The position numbers were made by a program, and so were the translations under genes. A stretch of DNA of 37,364 nucleotides from assembly GCA_903854235.1 (NCBI GenBank), contig CAINVV010000172.1, forward strand, positions 1-37,364, given 5' to 3'. This DNA comes from an uncultured Bacteroidia bacterium (lineage in GTDB: Bacteria > Bacteroidota > Bacteroidia > Bacteroidales > Prolixibacteraceae). A model generated the notes under the pieces. That model ran no database searches, was not told where the DNA came from, and worked only from the letters and a program-made list of their open reading frames with translations. Below, piece by piece: positions 15,837-23,678 of this stretch. Each line of letters opens with the position of its first letter. Position 1 is the stretch's first letter.

Positions 15837-17096
15837 TCAGGGCTTTCCCGCGAGGGTATTGTAACTGGCAACTGCCTGATACAACTGAATCTTGTGGCTT
15901 TTCTTGTTGATGCTTGCCTGTGTAAGGGCATTCAGATCGACAATATAATCGGCCGAGGTGATGGTTCCATTCTCCAGTTGCGAAGCAGAATGTTTGGCAA
16001 TGTTGTCGCGAAGTACCACCAGCTCTTCATCGATCTTCAGCAGTTGTTCTGCTTTTTTGATGCCTTCTCCTGCCCGCAGGAGGGAAACAGACAGATTCTG
16101 GTCGAAGGCTGCCCGCTGACTTCCTATCATCTGTTTTTGTACTTCCAGTATCTCTCGGCTTCGTCCGGTTTGTTTCCAATCGAGGATGTTCCACGAAAGT
16201 CCCAGACCGACAAGATAGTAGGGATCGAAAGTATTTTTCAGCATATTGAGCCCGGGCCTGCCATATCCAGCCTGGCCAAAGCCGAAAACCTTTGGATTTC
16301 TTGCCTTTTGCAGCATTTGAGCGTTCTGGTCAATTTTATTTCCAAGCAGGTCAAAATATTTTAGTTCCGGTCGGGTTATTCCCTCCCCTTTTAGGTTGTT
16401 AGCCGGCTCAGTTAAGGAGGTATGCTCATCCAGTTTTTGGTTGGTCAGGATGCCCAGGGCTCCCAGGTTAGAGAGACGCTCAGAATAAATTTCTCCAATT
16501 TGCTGGGCGGTCAGCAATCTTTCTGCCTTCAGCAGATCCAGATCGCGGGAGGCAACGGTCCCGTTTTTATAACCCGACTCGAGGACCTTGATTCTTTCCT
16601 CCAGTACGGAATTCTTCAATTTCAAAACTTCTTCACTCTCCGAAAGCAGCAACAGACCAAAATAGAGTTGGTTGACTTTTTCATGCAAGCCATAAAACTC
16701 CACCTCCAGGCTTTGCTGGTCAGCCGCCAGGGCTGATTTCTCTGCGAGACTACCGGCATTGGTCACGCCTCCGTCAAAAATAGTCTGCCTGACGTCGAGG
16801 TACATTTTGTACTGATCTTTGGCGGGGGATGGAATACTGACATTCGGAATGGGGACACTCACCTTGGTGACTTCACTTTGGTAAGTTGCCTGACCGTTCA
16901 GATTTAACTGCGGATTCCAAACCGTTCCCAGGTTTTTTAGTTTCAGATCGCTGATTTCTTGCTGGTGCCGGATATCCGACAACCTTGGATAATTTTCTCG
17001 TGCCAGCCGATAGCAATCGTCGAGGGTGACAGTACTCACCTGACCATATGCGAAGGTGGCTGAGAACAACCATAGAATAATTAAATTTTGCTTCAT
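15837..17096 (-). CDS. TolC-family outer-membrane efflux protein
   Basis: This is the outer-membrane channel of the exporter. From the ATG at 17096 the product has 419 residues with a clear signal peptide (KQNLIILWLFSATFAYG, cleavage near residue 18). Two repeats of long alpha-helical hairpins follow, as in the outer membrane efflux protein family: the first around VTLDDCYRLARENYPRLSD, the second beginning near LKYFDLLGNKIDQNAQML. The upstream start at 17138 is rejected because it places 14 residues before the signal. Many YbhGFSR-type systems borrow a distant TolC. Here a dedicated channel is encoded within the operon. Confidence 0.93.
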   Translation of the reverse strand: MKQNLIILWLFSATFAYGQVSTVTLDDCYRLARENYPRLSDIRHQQEISDLKLKNLGTVWNPQLNLNGQATYQSEVTKVSVPIPNVSIPSPAKDQYKMYLDVRQTIFDGGVTNAGSLAEKSALAADQQSLEVEFYGLHEKVNQLYFGLLLLSESEEVLKLKNSVLEERIKVLESGYKNGTVASRDLDLLKAERLLTAQQIGEIYSERLSNLGALGILTNQKLDEHTSLTEPANNLKGEGITRPELKYFDLLGNKIDQNAQMLQKARNPKVFGFGQAGYGRPGLNMLKNTFDPYYLVGLGLSWNILDWKQTGRSREILEVQKQMIGSQRAAFDQNLSVSLLRAGEGIKKAEQLLKIDEELVVLRDNIAKHSASQLENGTITSADYIVDLNALTQASINKKSHKIQLYQAVASYNTLAGKP

Positions 17097-17172
17097 TTTA
17101 TTAATGTAAAAACTGTATAATAACCTATTAACTATCATATCAGCACAACTACCATCCTGGAATTTTCAGGTT

Positions 17173-17778
17173 TCAATCCTTGGTTAAGGCTTGTCGGATA
17201 AAGTTGCTGATCACCACCCTACGCTCCCGAAGAAATTGATCGTACTTCTCGGCATCCCCCTTGAAAAGTTTCAATTGAAACAAGGGTCTGCCAATATATG
17301 GGATCACGATCATGCCAATGAGATTCGCAAAAAGATGTTGAAAGGTGATTGGACGAAGGTGACCTTGGGCCACTTCATTGTCGATTCGCTCCTGTATCCG
17401 GTCAAAATCCAACCCCTGATCGGACATAAATTTGGAAAGCTGCTCAGGATCCCTGTTGATCTCCCGGAAAATGAACTGAGGTAAAATTGGATTCCTGGAC
17501 AGATAGGAGTCGTATTCGGTGACGATCGCCTCCACCTTCTCCAAAAATGGTTTTTCACCCGAGAATAACGCCACCAAACCAGGAATCATCTGACTGAGGA
17601 TTCCGTAAAAAACCTCATTGAAGAGTTGATCTTTCGAATGAAAGTAATAATGCAGCAAGGCCTTGTTGATTCCTGCTTCATCTGCAATCTCCTGCATTCT
17701 CGCCCCATCCATCCCTTTGCGAATAAATACCTGGTGTGCGGACTGCAGAATTTTCGTTTTTGTACTATCTGATCCCAT
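17173..17778 (-). CDS. TetR-family repressor of the efflux operon (CecR-like)
   Basis: The protein has an N-terminal helix-turn-helix at about residues 24-50 (MQEIADEAGINKALLHYYF) followed by LHYYFHSKDQLFNEVF. Its variable helical ligand-binding domain has the length usual for TetR. It is first in the efflux operon, and a 31-base palindrome overlaps the promoter, so autorepression with ligand-induced release is likely. The start is probably ATG 17778, giving 201 residues. ATG 17790 is also possible but would lie at the predicted transcription start. The ligand is unknown. The closest functional parallel is E. coli CecR, which controls ybhGFSR. Confidence 0.93.
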   Translation of the reverse strand: MGSDSTKTKILQSAHQVFIRKGMDGARMQEIADEAGINKALLHYYFHSKDQLFNEVFYGILSQMIPGLVALFSGEKPFLEKVEAIVTEYDSYLSRNPILPQFIFREINRDPEQLSKFMSDQGLDFDRIQERIDNEVAQGHLRPITFQHLFANLIGMIVIPYIGRPLFQLKLFKGDAEKYDQFLRERRVVISNFIRQALTKD

Positions 17779-17796
17779 CGCTTTAATCATTCGCTG

Positions 17797-17804
17797 CAAA
17801 TTTA
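17797..17804 (-). promoter_or_regulatory. -7 promoter element of the efflux operon
   Basis: On the minus strand this reads TAAATTTG, an exact TAnnTTTG match. It predicts transcription starting near 17790, about 12 bases before the chosen TetR start. It overlaps the left arm of the palindromic operator at 17801-17831. Confidence 0.5.
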
Positions 17805-17831
17805 ACCATTTAGTTAAACTATTTGGTTAAA
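17801..17831. promoter_or_regulatory. Palindromic TetR operator
   Basis: The 31-base site has outer arms TTTAACCA (17801-17808) and TGGTTAAA (17824-17831), and an inner palindrome TAGTT-A-AACTA (17811-17821). All bases are symmetric except the centre and two TT spacers. It overlaps the -7 element of the divergently placed TetR operon. This is the arrangement expected for an autoregulated TetR repressor. Confidence 0.7.
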
Positions 17832-17981
17832 AACGGAAATAATTTACATAAATTAAATTTAAGCCCCCAAATATGTTATATTATTGGTCAATTTTTTCAA
17901 TTAAATAATTTATCAACGCACATTATATCAATTTATTAACTGATTTACACGTATCAATTCCCGATATTAAATTACTTAACG

Positions 17982-17989
17982 TATCTTTG
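17982..17989 (+). promoter_or_regulatory. -7 promoter element of the Ca2+ ATPase gene
   Basis: TATCTTTG exactly matches TAnnTTTG. Transcription would start near 17996, leaving a leader of only about 10 bases before the GTG start. There is no obvious -33 TTG. Confidence 0.45.
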
Positions 17990-18005
17990 GTAAATAATCA
18001 CAAAA

Positions 18006-20900
18006 GTGTTGCGATTGAAAAAACATTTGACCGGATTAACCGATTTTGAAGTATCCGAAAGCCGAAAAATTCACGGTACAAACCTGCTGACTCCTCCCAA
18101 AAGGGAATCGGTCTGGAAGTTGTTTGTCGAAAAATTTGAAGATCCGATTATCCGCATCTTACTGATTGCCGCATTTTTATCGTTGGGGATCTCCTTCGTG
18201 CACAGGGAATTTGCAGAAACTATCGGCATTTTTTTCGCCATTCTGTTGGCCACCGGGGTTTCTTTCTGGTTTGAGCTGGATGCTGGCAAAAAATTCGATC
18301 TGCTCAACAAAATCAACGATGAAACGCTGGTGAAAGTGATCCGGAATGGAAACATTTGTGAAGTATCAAAAGCCTCTATCGTTGTCGGTGACCTCGTGCT
18401 GGTAGCCACCGGGGATGAGGTTCCCGCAGACGGACTTCTTTTGGAAGCCGTTTCCTTGCAGATCAACGAATCCACCTTAACGGGAGAGCCCGTCATCGGC
18501 AAGACCACGGTAGAACAAGATTTTGATCTGGAAGCCACCTACCCTTCCAACAAGCTTTTCAGGGGAACAAGCGTGGTTGACGGACACGGAACCATTGAGA
18601 TTTCCTCGGTAGGTGACAAAACCGAATACGGCAAAGTTGCGCACGAATCCACCCGGATGAGCGGTGAGGTTACGCCATTGAACAAACAATTGGACGGACT
18701 GGCCAGATTCATTGGGGTGGTTGGCTTTTTACTTGCCGTGATGACTTTCCTTGTGCTTTTCATCAAGGGAATTCACAATGGCAGTACCGTTTTTTCACGG
18801 ATTCAGGAGTTTTCAACGACCCTGGTCATCCTTGCCATGATGGTAGCTCTGGCAAAAGTTTGGGTTCCTATCGTCATCGATGGGCTGTCGCTGTGCAAGA
18901 TAGCCGTCAAAACACCCAGAAGCATTGAAAACGGAAGCTGGATTCGTTGGATCCTGGCAGGAGTGGTTTTGCTCGTGCTGTCGACCCTTTTGGTTTATCC
19001 ATTCGGGATCAACCTGACACTGCCGGAATCGTGGATCAACCTTGTCACCACCGGTAAGATATTGTCCTACTTCATGGTATCTGTGACCTTGATTGTGGTG
19101 GCAGTTCCGGAAGGGCTTCCCATGAGCGTGACCCTCAGTCTGGCCCTTAGCATGCGAAGAATGCTGCAAGCTAACAACCTGGTCCGAAAAATGCATGCCT
19201 GTGAGACCATGGGAGCGACGACAGTGATCTGCACCGACAAGACAGGAACCCTTACCCAGAACAAGATGCTGGTTGCTCATACCAATTTTTTCGGACTCGA
19301 AAAACAGACCCTGTCTGACAACGAGATCAGTGACCAGATTAGGATATCCATTGCCGCCAATTCGACAGCCTTTCTCGATTTCACGGATCCGGCGCATGGC
19401 AAGGCCATCGGAAATCCAACAGAGGCAGCCCTGTTGTTCTGGTTGCGTGACCAGGGTGCCAACTATCTTGACATTAGAAACGACGTCAGTGTCGTTGAAC
19501 AACTTACCTTTTCTACGGAGCGGAAATACATGGCCACCATCGTGAAGGATGCGACAGGAAAAAAGATGCTGCTCGTGAAGGGCGCACCCGAAATCGTTCT
19601 GGCTTTGTGCAAGAGGGTGCAACAACCAAATGGCACTGTGTCTGTAGCTTCCTATCAAAGCGAAATTGACACCTTGCTGGCCGGTTACCAGAACCAGGCG
19701 ATGCGGACGCTCGGCTTTGCCTGTGAGGTATTGGAGGAAGGGACGCTAATTGTCAATGGAAGCGTAAAAGCCAACCACCTTCAGTTTATGGGAGTGGTTG
19801 CCATTTCAGATCCGGTGCGGGAGGATGTGCCTGAAGCCGTAGCAGAATGCCTGAATGCCGGCATTGAAGTCAAAATTGTAACCGGGGATACACCGGGAAC
19901 CGCCCGGGAAATCGCCAGGCAAATTGGCATCTGGAAAGAGGACTTTGGAGAAGAACAGTTGCTAACAGGGGTTGAATTCGCAGCGCTTTCCGATCAGGAG
20001 GTCATCAGCCACCTTCCCAAACTAACCATCCTGTGCCGGGCCCGGCCCACCGATAAACAACGGTTGGTACAACTGCTGCAAAAAGCCGGGGCCATCGTGG
20101 CTGTAACAGGAGATGGCACCAACGATGCACCGGCACTTAACTTCGCCCACGTGGGGCTCTCCATGGGATCCGGAACCTCTGTTGCCAGGGAGGCCAGCGA
20201 CATCACGCTGCTGGATGATTCCTTCAAAAGTATTGCGGTGGCCGTGATGTGGGGCAGGTCTCTCTACCAAAACATTCAAAGGTTCATTCTTTTTCAACTC
20301 ACCATCAATGTAACGGCACTGGTCATTGTCCTGCTGGGTTCCATTTTCGGGCACGAAATGCCCCTGACGGTCACACAGATGCTATGGGTAAACCTGATCA
20401 TGGACACTTTTGCCGCTGCTGCCCTTGCTTCACTTCCTCCGAACAAGAAGGTCATGCTTCAAAAACCGAGGAAAAATGAATCATTTATCATCACTTCCCA
20501 GATGAGAAGGGTAATTCTATCCGTAGCGGCCATTTTTGTCCTCTTTTTGTTGTGGTTGCTTTATCATTTAACGGACGCGACCGGAGAAATATCGCGGGAA
20601 AATCTCTCCCTGTTTTTTACCATTTTTGTCCTGCTTCAGTTTTGGAATCTTTTCAATGCCAAGGCTTTTGCCTCCGGCCATTCCGCTTTCCATCAGCTGC
20701 ACAGGAGCATTGGTTTTGTCATCACGGCAGTCGTCATTTTAACCGGTCAAGTGCTGATTGTCACCTTTGGCGGAGAGGTATTCAGGACCACTCCACTCTC
20801 ACCAAATGCCTGGCTGCAGGTCATTCTGTCGACATCCATCGTTCTCTGGGTTGGGGAGTTGGGCAGGGCAATAAATCGTTTGGGCTTTTGGAAACGTTGA
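18006..20900 (+). CDS. PMCA-type Ca2+-translocating P-type ATPase
   Basis: This P-type (IIB-like) cation pump probably exports Ca2+. Key motifs are ATGDEVPADG at 134-143, TGEP at 159-162 in the actuator loop and PEGLP at 368-372 in M4. The phosphorylated Asp411 lies in DKTGTLTQ, followed by KGAPE, TGDTPGT, and TGDGTNDAP in the hinge. The C-terminal membrane part has WVNLIMDTFAAAALA. At 964 residues it is longer than the roughly 880-900 I expect. The extra length lies between M3 and M4 (about 265-345) and includes two more hydrophobic stretches. The start is GTG 18006, with TTG codons at 18009 and 18015 as alternatives, and a stop lies in frame five codons upstream. The gene diverges from the efflux operon. 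Confidence 0.93.
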   Translation: MLRLKKHLTGLTDFEVSESRKIHGTNLLTPPKRESVWKLFVEKFEDPIIRILLIAAFLSLGISFVHREFAETIGIFFAILLATGVSFWFELDAGKKFDLLNKINDETLVKVIRNGNICEVSKASIVVGDLVLVATGDEVPADGLLLEAVSLQINESTLTGEPVIGKTTVEQDFDLEATYPSNKLFRGTSVVDGHGTIEISSVGDKTEYGKVAHESTRMSGEVTPLNKQLDGLARFIGVVGFLLAVMTFLVLFIKGIHNGSTVFSRIQEFSTTLVILAMMVALAKVWVPIVIDGLSLCKIAVKTPRSIENGSWIRWILAGVVLLVLSTLLVYPFGINLTLPESWINLVTTGKILSYFMVSVTLIVVAVPEGLPMSVTLSLALSMRRMLQANNLVRKMHACETMGATTVICTDKTGTLTQNKMLVAHTNFFGLEKQTLSDNEISDQIRISIAANSTAFLDFTDPAHGKAIGNPTEAALLFWLRDQGANYLDIRNDVSVVEQLTFSTERKYMATIVKDATGKKMLLVKGAPEIVLALCKRVQQPNGTVSVASYQSEIDTLLAGYQNQAMRTLGFACEVLEEGTLIVNGSVKANHLQFMGVVAISDPVREDVPEAVAECLNAGIEVKIVTGDTPGTAREIARQIGIWKEDFGEEQLLTGVEFAALSDQEVISHLPKLTILCRARPTDKQRLVQLLQKAGAIVAVTGDGTNDAPALNFAHVGLSMGSGTSVAREASDITLLDDSFKSIAVAVMWGRSLYQNIQRFILFQLTINVTALVIVLLGSIFGHEMPLTVTQMLWVNLIMDTFAAAALASLPPNKKVMLQKPRKNESFIITSQMRRVILSVAAIFVLFLLWLLYHLTDATGEISRENLSLFFTIFVLLQFWNLFNAKAFASGHSAFHQLHRSIGFVITAVVILTGQVLIVTFGGEVFRTTPLSPNAWLQVILSTSIVLWVGELGRAINRLGFWKR

Positions 20901-20933
20901 CAGTTTTCAATTCGTTGTTCCTAACGAAATGTC

Positions 20934-20941
20934 TATATTTG
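20934..20941 (+). promoter_or_regulatory. -7 element immediately before the porin start
   Basis: TATATTTG exactly matches TAnnTTTG and ends only four bases before the ATG at 20946. A TTG at 20915-20917 lies 16 bases upstream, shorter than the usual 19-21. If functional it predicts a transcript starting almost at the start codon. Confidence 0.35.
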
Positions 20942-20945
20942 CGGC

Positions 20946-23024
20946 ATGAATTTTCAGCTTAAAACTTTTTTCATCTCTTTGCTATTATTGGGATCCCTGT
21001 TGACGCAGGGTCAGGATCGGAATATGGACAATGGTTCTGGCCGCTCCCGTTCCGGTTCAAGCACCAAGAAACAATCGAAAATTGAAAAAGGAGTAAAGGA
21101 TTCCATTGTCTTCAAGATGCACGAGTACAAGTTGCTCGACAACCTGTCCCGCATCGGAGAAGTCAAGGTGGATACTTCCATCGTGGATTTTCACATCTAT
21201 TCCCCTCCCTACAAAAACTCAATCTCCGTAGAGAGTTTGGGGAATACAGGAAATTCCTACCAATCAGGCGATTTCTTTCAGCGTCAGGAACCGGGCCAGG
21301 GTTTCCTCTTCCAGAATAATTACCACGACTACGGAATCTGGCCGGAAGACCTGCGGTTTTACAATGTCACAAAGCCCTATACTTTGCTTACTTACGGACA
21401 GTGGTTTGCAAATAAGCCAAAGGGAGAGACTTTGTTGAAGATTCTGCATACCCAGAACATCAACAAAAAGATAAATTTCGGATTTTTCTTCAATTCGATC
21501 GGATCCCAGGGAAAGTACCTCAATCAGGAGGCCAAAGACCGGAGTCAGGGAATTTTCACGAGTGGTAATTTTGAACGTTACGACTTTTGGCTTTGCGTTG
21601 GAAAAAACAGTTTCGATAATCAGGAAAACGGAGGATTGCCCAATCCCAAGGACATTGAGAATCCAGACATCAAACCTGAAAACATCTCTGTTTGGCTGAC
21701 AGGCGTAAAATCCGCCAACGACCACACGTACGCAATCCTCACCCATCAGTACAAAATAGGTATCTGGAAGGAGATGGAAGACAAGAAGAAGAAGGAGATG
21801 TACCAGCAATTCATTCCCCGGGTTGCACTGACTCATGTGCTGGACGTGGAGAAATCGACGCGCAACTTTACCGAAGCAGATCCAAATCCCTCCTACAATT
21901 ACACCACGGATCTGGGAACGGTCTATTTCTATGGAAAGAATCAGGTCCCCTATATCAACAGTACGATCGGAACTTCTGCTGCTCCTGCAACCATCGACAA
22001 ATCGGGTCAGACGGTGGTAACCAACCGGTTTATTCTCAAATTTATGGAAGCGCCGGACCGCAAGTATACTTTTGGCAAGCAAATATTCATTTCCAACGAC
22101 TTGGTTAACAGCTATTTCCCCAGGCAGGAACTTGTACCGGATACGTCCGGTGTCCTGCAATCACCATTGGGAATGATTCAAAATCACAGCTATTCCAACA
22201 CCTACATTGGGGGTTCTGCCTACCGGACGGATGGACGGTTCTGGAGTTGGACCATTTCCGGAAAGTCCTATATTCAAGGTCGGAATGCCCTGGACTATGA
22301 ACTTTCTGGTGCCATCGAAAAACCATTCAGGGAAAAGAAAGATACCTCTTTCATCCGGATTTTCGCAAAAATGGCCAACCGCACACCCAATTATTTTTAC
22401 GAACACTACTATTCCAACCATTACAAATGGGAAAATGCCTTCGACAGAACCTATTCCCTGAAGTTGGGTGCCACCTTCGATAAACCTGGGTGGAGGCTCA
22501 AGGCTGCCGTCAATTACAGTATCATCAACAAATTTGTTTTCTTCAACGAAAGTGCCCTTCCGGAACAAGCCAAGTCAGAATTTTCAGTGGCCTCTGCAAT
22601 GCTGAACAAAGATTTCAGGTTCGGCGGACTAAACATTCGGAACTGGGTAGTCCTGCAACGAACCACCACGGATAAATACCTGGCTTTACCTCCCCTGAGT
22701 GTCAGAAATTCTATTTTTTATGAAGGAACCTATGCCAAGGTGCTCCTTTTTCATCTGGGGTTTGATACCCGGTACGAGAGTGCTTATTATGGGGATGCCT
22801 ATTCACCGGCTACCGGAATGTTTTACCGTCAGGTTACGCAAAAAATCGGGGATTATGCCTGGGTGGACGGATTTATCGATCTGAAGATCAAAAGAACAGC
22901 CTTTTACATCAAATACACGAATCTCGCTACCCAGTTTGTCAAGGGTGGATACTATACTTCGCCCAATTATCCCGCCCCCATGGCAACGTTACTGTTCGGG
23001 TTGACCTGGTCCTTCTACAACTGA
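20946..23024 (+). CDS. Putative porin (Porin_10 type)
   Basis: The 692-residue outer-membrane protein begins with a signal peptide (LKTFFISLLLLGSLLTQGQ), then a Ser/Arg/Lys-rich linker (SGRSRSGSSTKKQ). A long barrel rich in aromatic residues follows and ends in LLFGLTWSFYN, the terminal aromatic signature of outer-membrane strands. The N-terminal YHDYGIWPEDLRFYNVTKPYT and the GKNSFDNQENGG segment fit Bacteroidota putative porins of PF14121. The transported solute is unknown. The gene follows the Ca2+ ATPase by 45 bases on the same strand. It overlaps the end of the convergent Nudix gene by ten bases. Confidence 0.88.
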   Translation: MNFQLKTFFISLLLLGSLLTQGQDRNMDNGSGRSRSGSSTKKQSKIEKGVKDSIVFKMHEYKLLDNLSRIGEVKVDTSIVDFHIYSPPYKNSISVESLGNTGNSYQSGDFFQRQEPGQGFLFQNNYHDYGIWPEDLRFYNVTKPYTLLTYGQWFANKPKGETLLKILHTQNINKKINFGFFFNSIGSQGKYLNQEAKDRSQGIFTSGNFERYDFWLCVGKNSFDNQENGGLPNPKDIENPDIKPENISVWLTGVKSANDHTYAILTHQYKIGIWKEMEDKKKKEMYQQFIPRVALTHVLDVEKSTRNFTEADPNPSYNYTTDLGTVYFYGKNQVPYINSTIGTSAAPATIDKSGQTVVTNRFILKFMEAPDRKYTFGKQIFISNDLVNSYFPRQELVPDTSGVLQSPLGMIQNHSYSNTYIGGSAYRTDGRFWSWTISGKSYIQGRNALDYELSGAIEKPFREKKDTSFIRIFAKMANRTPNYFYEHYYSNHYKWENAFDRTYSLKLGATFDKPGWRLKAAVNYSIINKFVFFNESALPEQAKSEFSVASAMLNKDFRFGGLNIRNWVVLQRTTTDKYLALPPLSVRNSIFYEGTYAKVLLFHLGFDTRYESAYYGDAYSPATGMFYRQVTQKIGDYAWVDGFIDLKIKRTAFYIKYTNLATQFVKGGYYTSPNYPAPMATLLFGLTWSFYN

Positions 23025-23653
23025 GAAACCTCCTGGTACAGATCTGCCAGTTCTGACAAGATCATCGCGGTAGCGCCCCAGATAAAAAGTCCATTGATAT
23101 CGTATCCCGGAACACTTTGCACACCGGTCATGGTCACCATCTCCTTGTCGCACCTGTTTGCCTGGTTGGCCAAGTCTTCGAGTGAGATAAAAATCACTTC
23201 GTCGACCTCAGCCGAATCGGCGACCAGTTCGGGCATCTGTTCGAGCCATCCCAGCACGGGTTTGATGAGAAACTTGCTCACCTGAACGTAAACGGCACTC
23301 AGTTCACCAAGAATTTCCACCGATTTCACGTCGATTCCAATTTCCTCGCGGGCTTCCCGCAAGGCTGTCCGGATCAGACTATCGTCTTCCTGTTCTCTTT
23401 TACCACCCGGAAATGCGATCTGTCCGGCGTGGTTTTTCATGGAGGCCGGTCTTCTGATGAGACAGGTCCATATCTTATCCTGGTAAGGGAATAGGATAAC
23501 GAGAACTGCACTTTCGTGATAACTGAATTCCTTGGAAGGCACTGCCAATATCCTGCCGGGAGGAAGCATTTTGAGGTGAGAAGCACTTCCCGGCAACCTG
23601 TTTTCCAGTTGTCGTTTAAAGTGGTGACAAAAAATGGCTGAGGAGAGATTCAA
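23015..23653 (-). CDS. CoA-type Nudix hydrolase
   Basis: The 212-residue enzyme probably hydrolyses CoA or acyl-CoA derivatives. It has the CoA-Nudix pattern: CLIRRPASMKNHAGQIAFPGG at 64-84, then the Nudix box to 107 with REAREEIG at 99-106. The nine-residue spacing within the box, rather than seven, is the CoA subclass form. The N-terminus FKRQLENRLPG is also typical. The start must be TTG 23653 (or ATT just before it), because an in-frame stop lies four codons upstream. It lies 25 bases after the recJ stop and is probably co-transcribed with recJ. Its last ten bases overlap the porin gene. Confidence 0.9.
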   Translation of the reverse strand: MNLSSAIFCHHFKRQLENRLPGSASHLKMLPPGRILAVPSKEFSYHESAVLVILFPYQDKIWTCLIRRPASMKNHAGQIAFPGGKREQEDDSLIRTALREAREEIGIDVKSVEILGELSAVYVQVSKFLIKPVLGWLEQMPELVADSAEVDEVIFISLEDLANQANRCDKEMVTMTGVQSVPGYDINGLFIWGATAMILSELADLYQEVSQL

Positions 23654-23678
23654 AATCGCCGGCTAAATTTAATTATTC

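Noticed and set aside
18813-19658. Minus-strand ORF (281 aa) within the Ca2+ ATPase gene
   Set aside because: It is opposite well-conserved P-type ATPase motifs and has a biased His/Gln-rich composition typical of antisense frames.
21264-22160. Long minus-strand ORF (298 aa) within the porin gene
   Set aside because: It lies fully inside the porin coding sequence, has no recognisable motif and no promoter or operon context.
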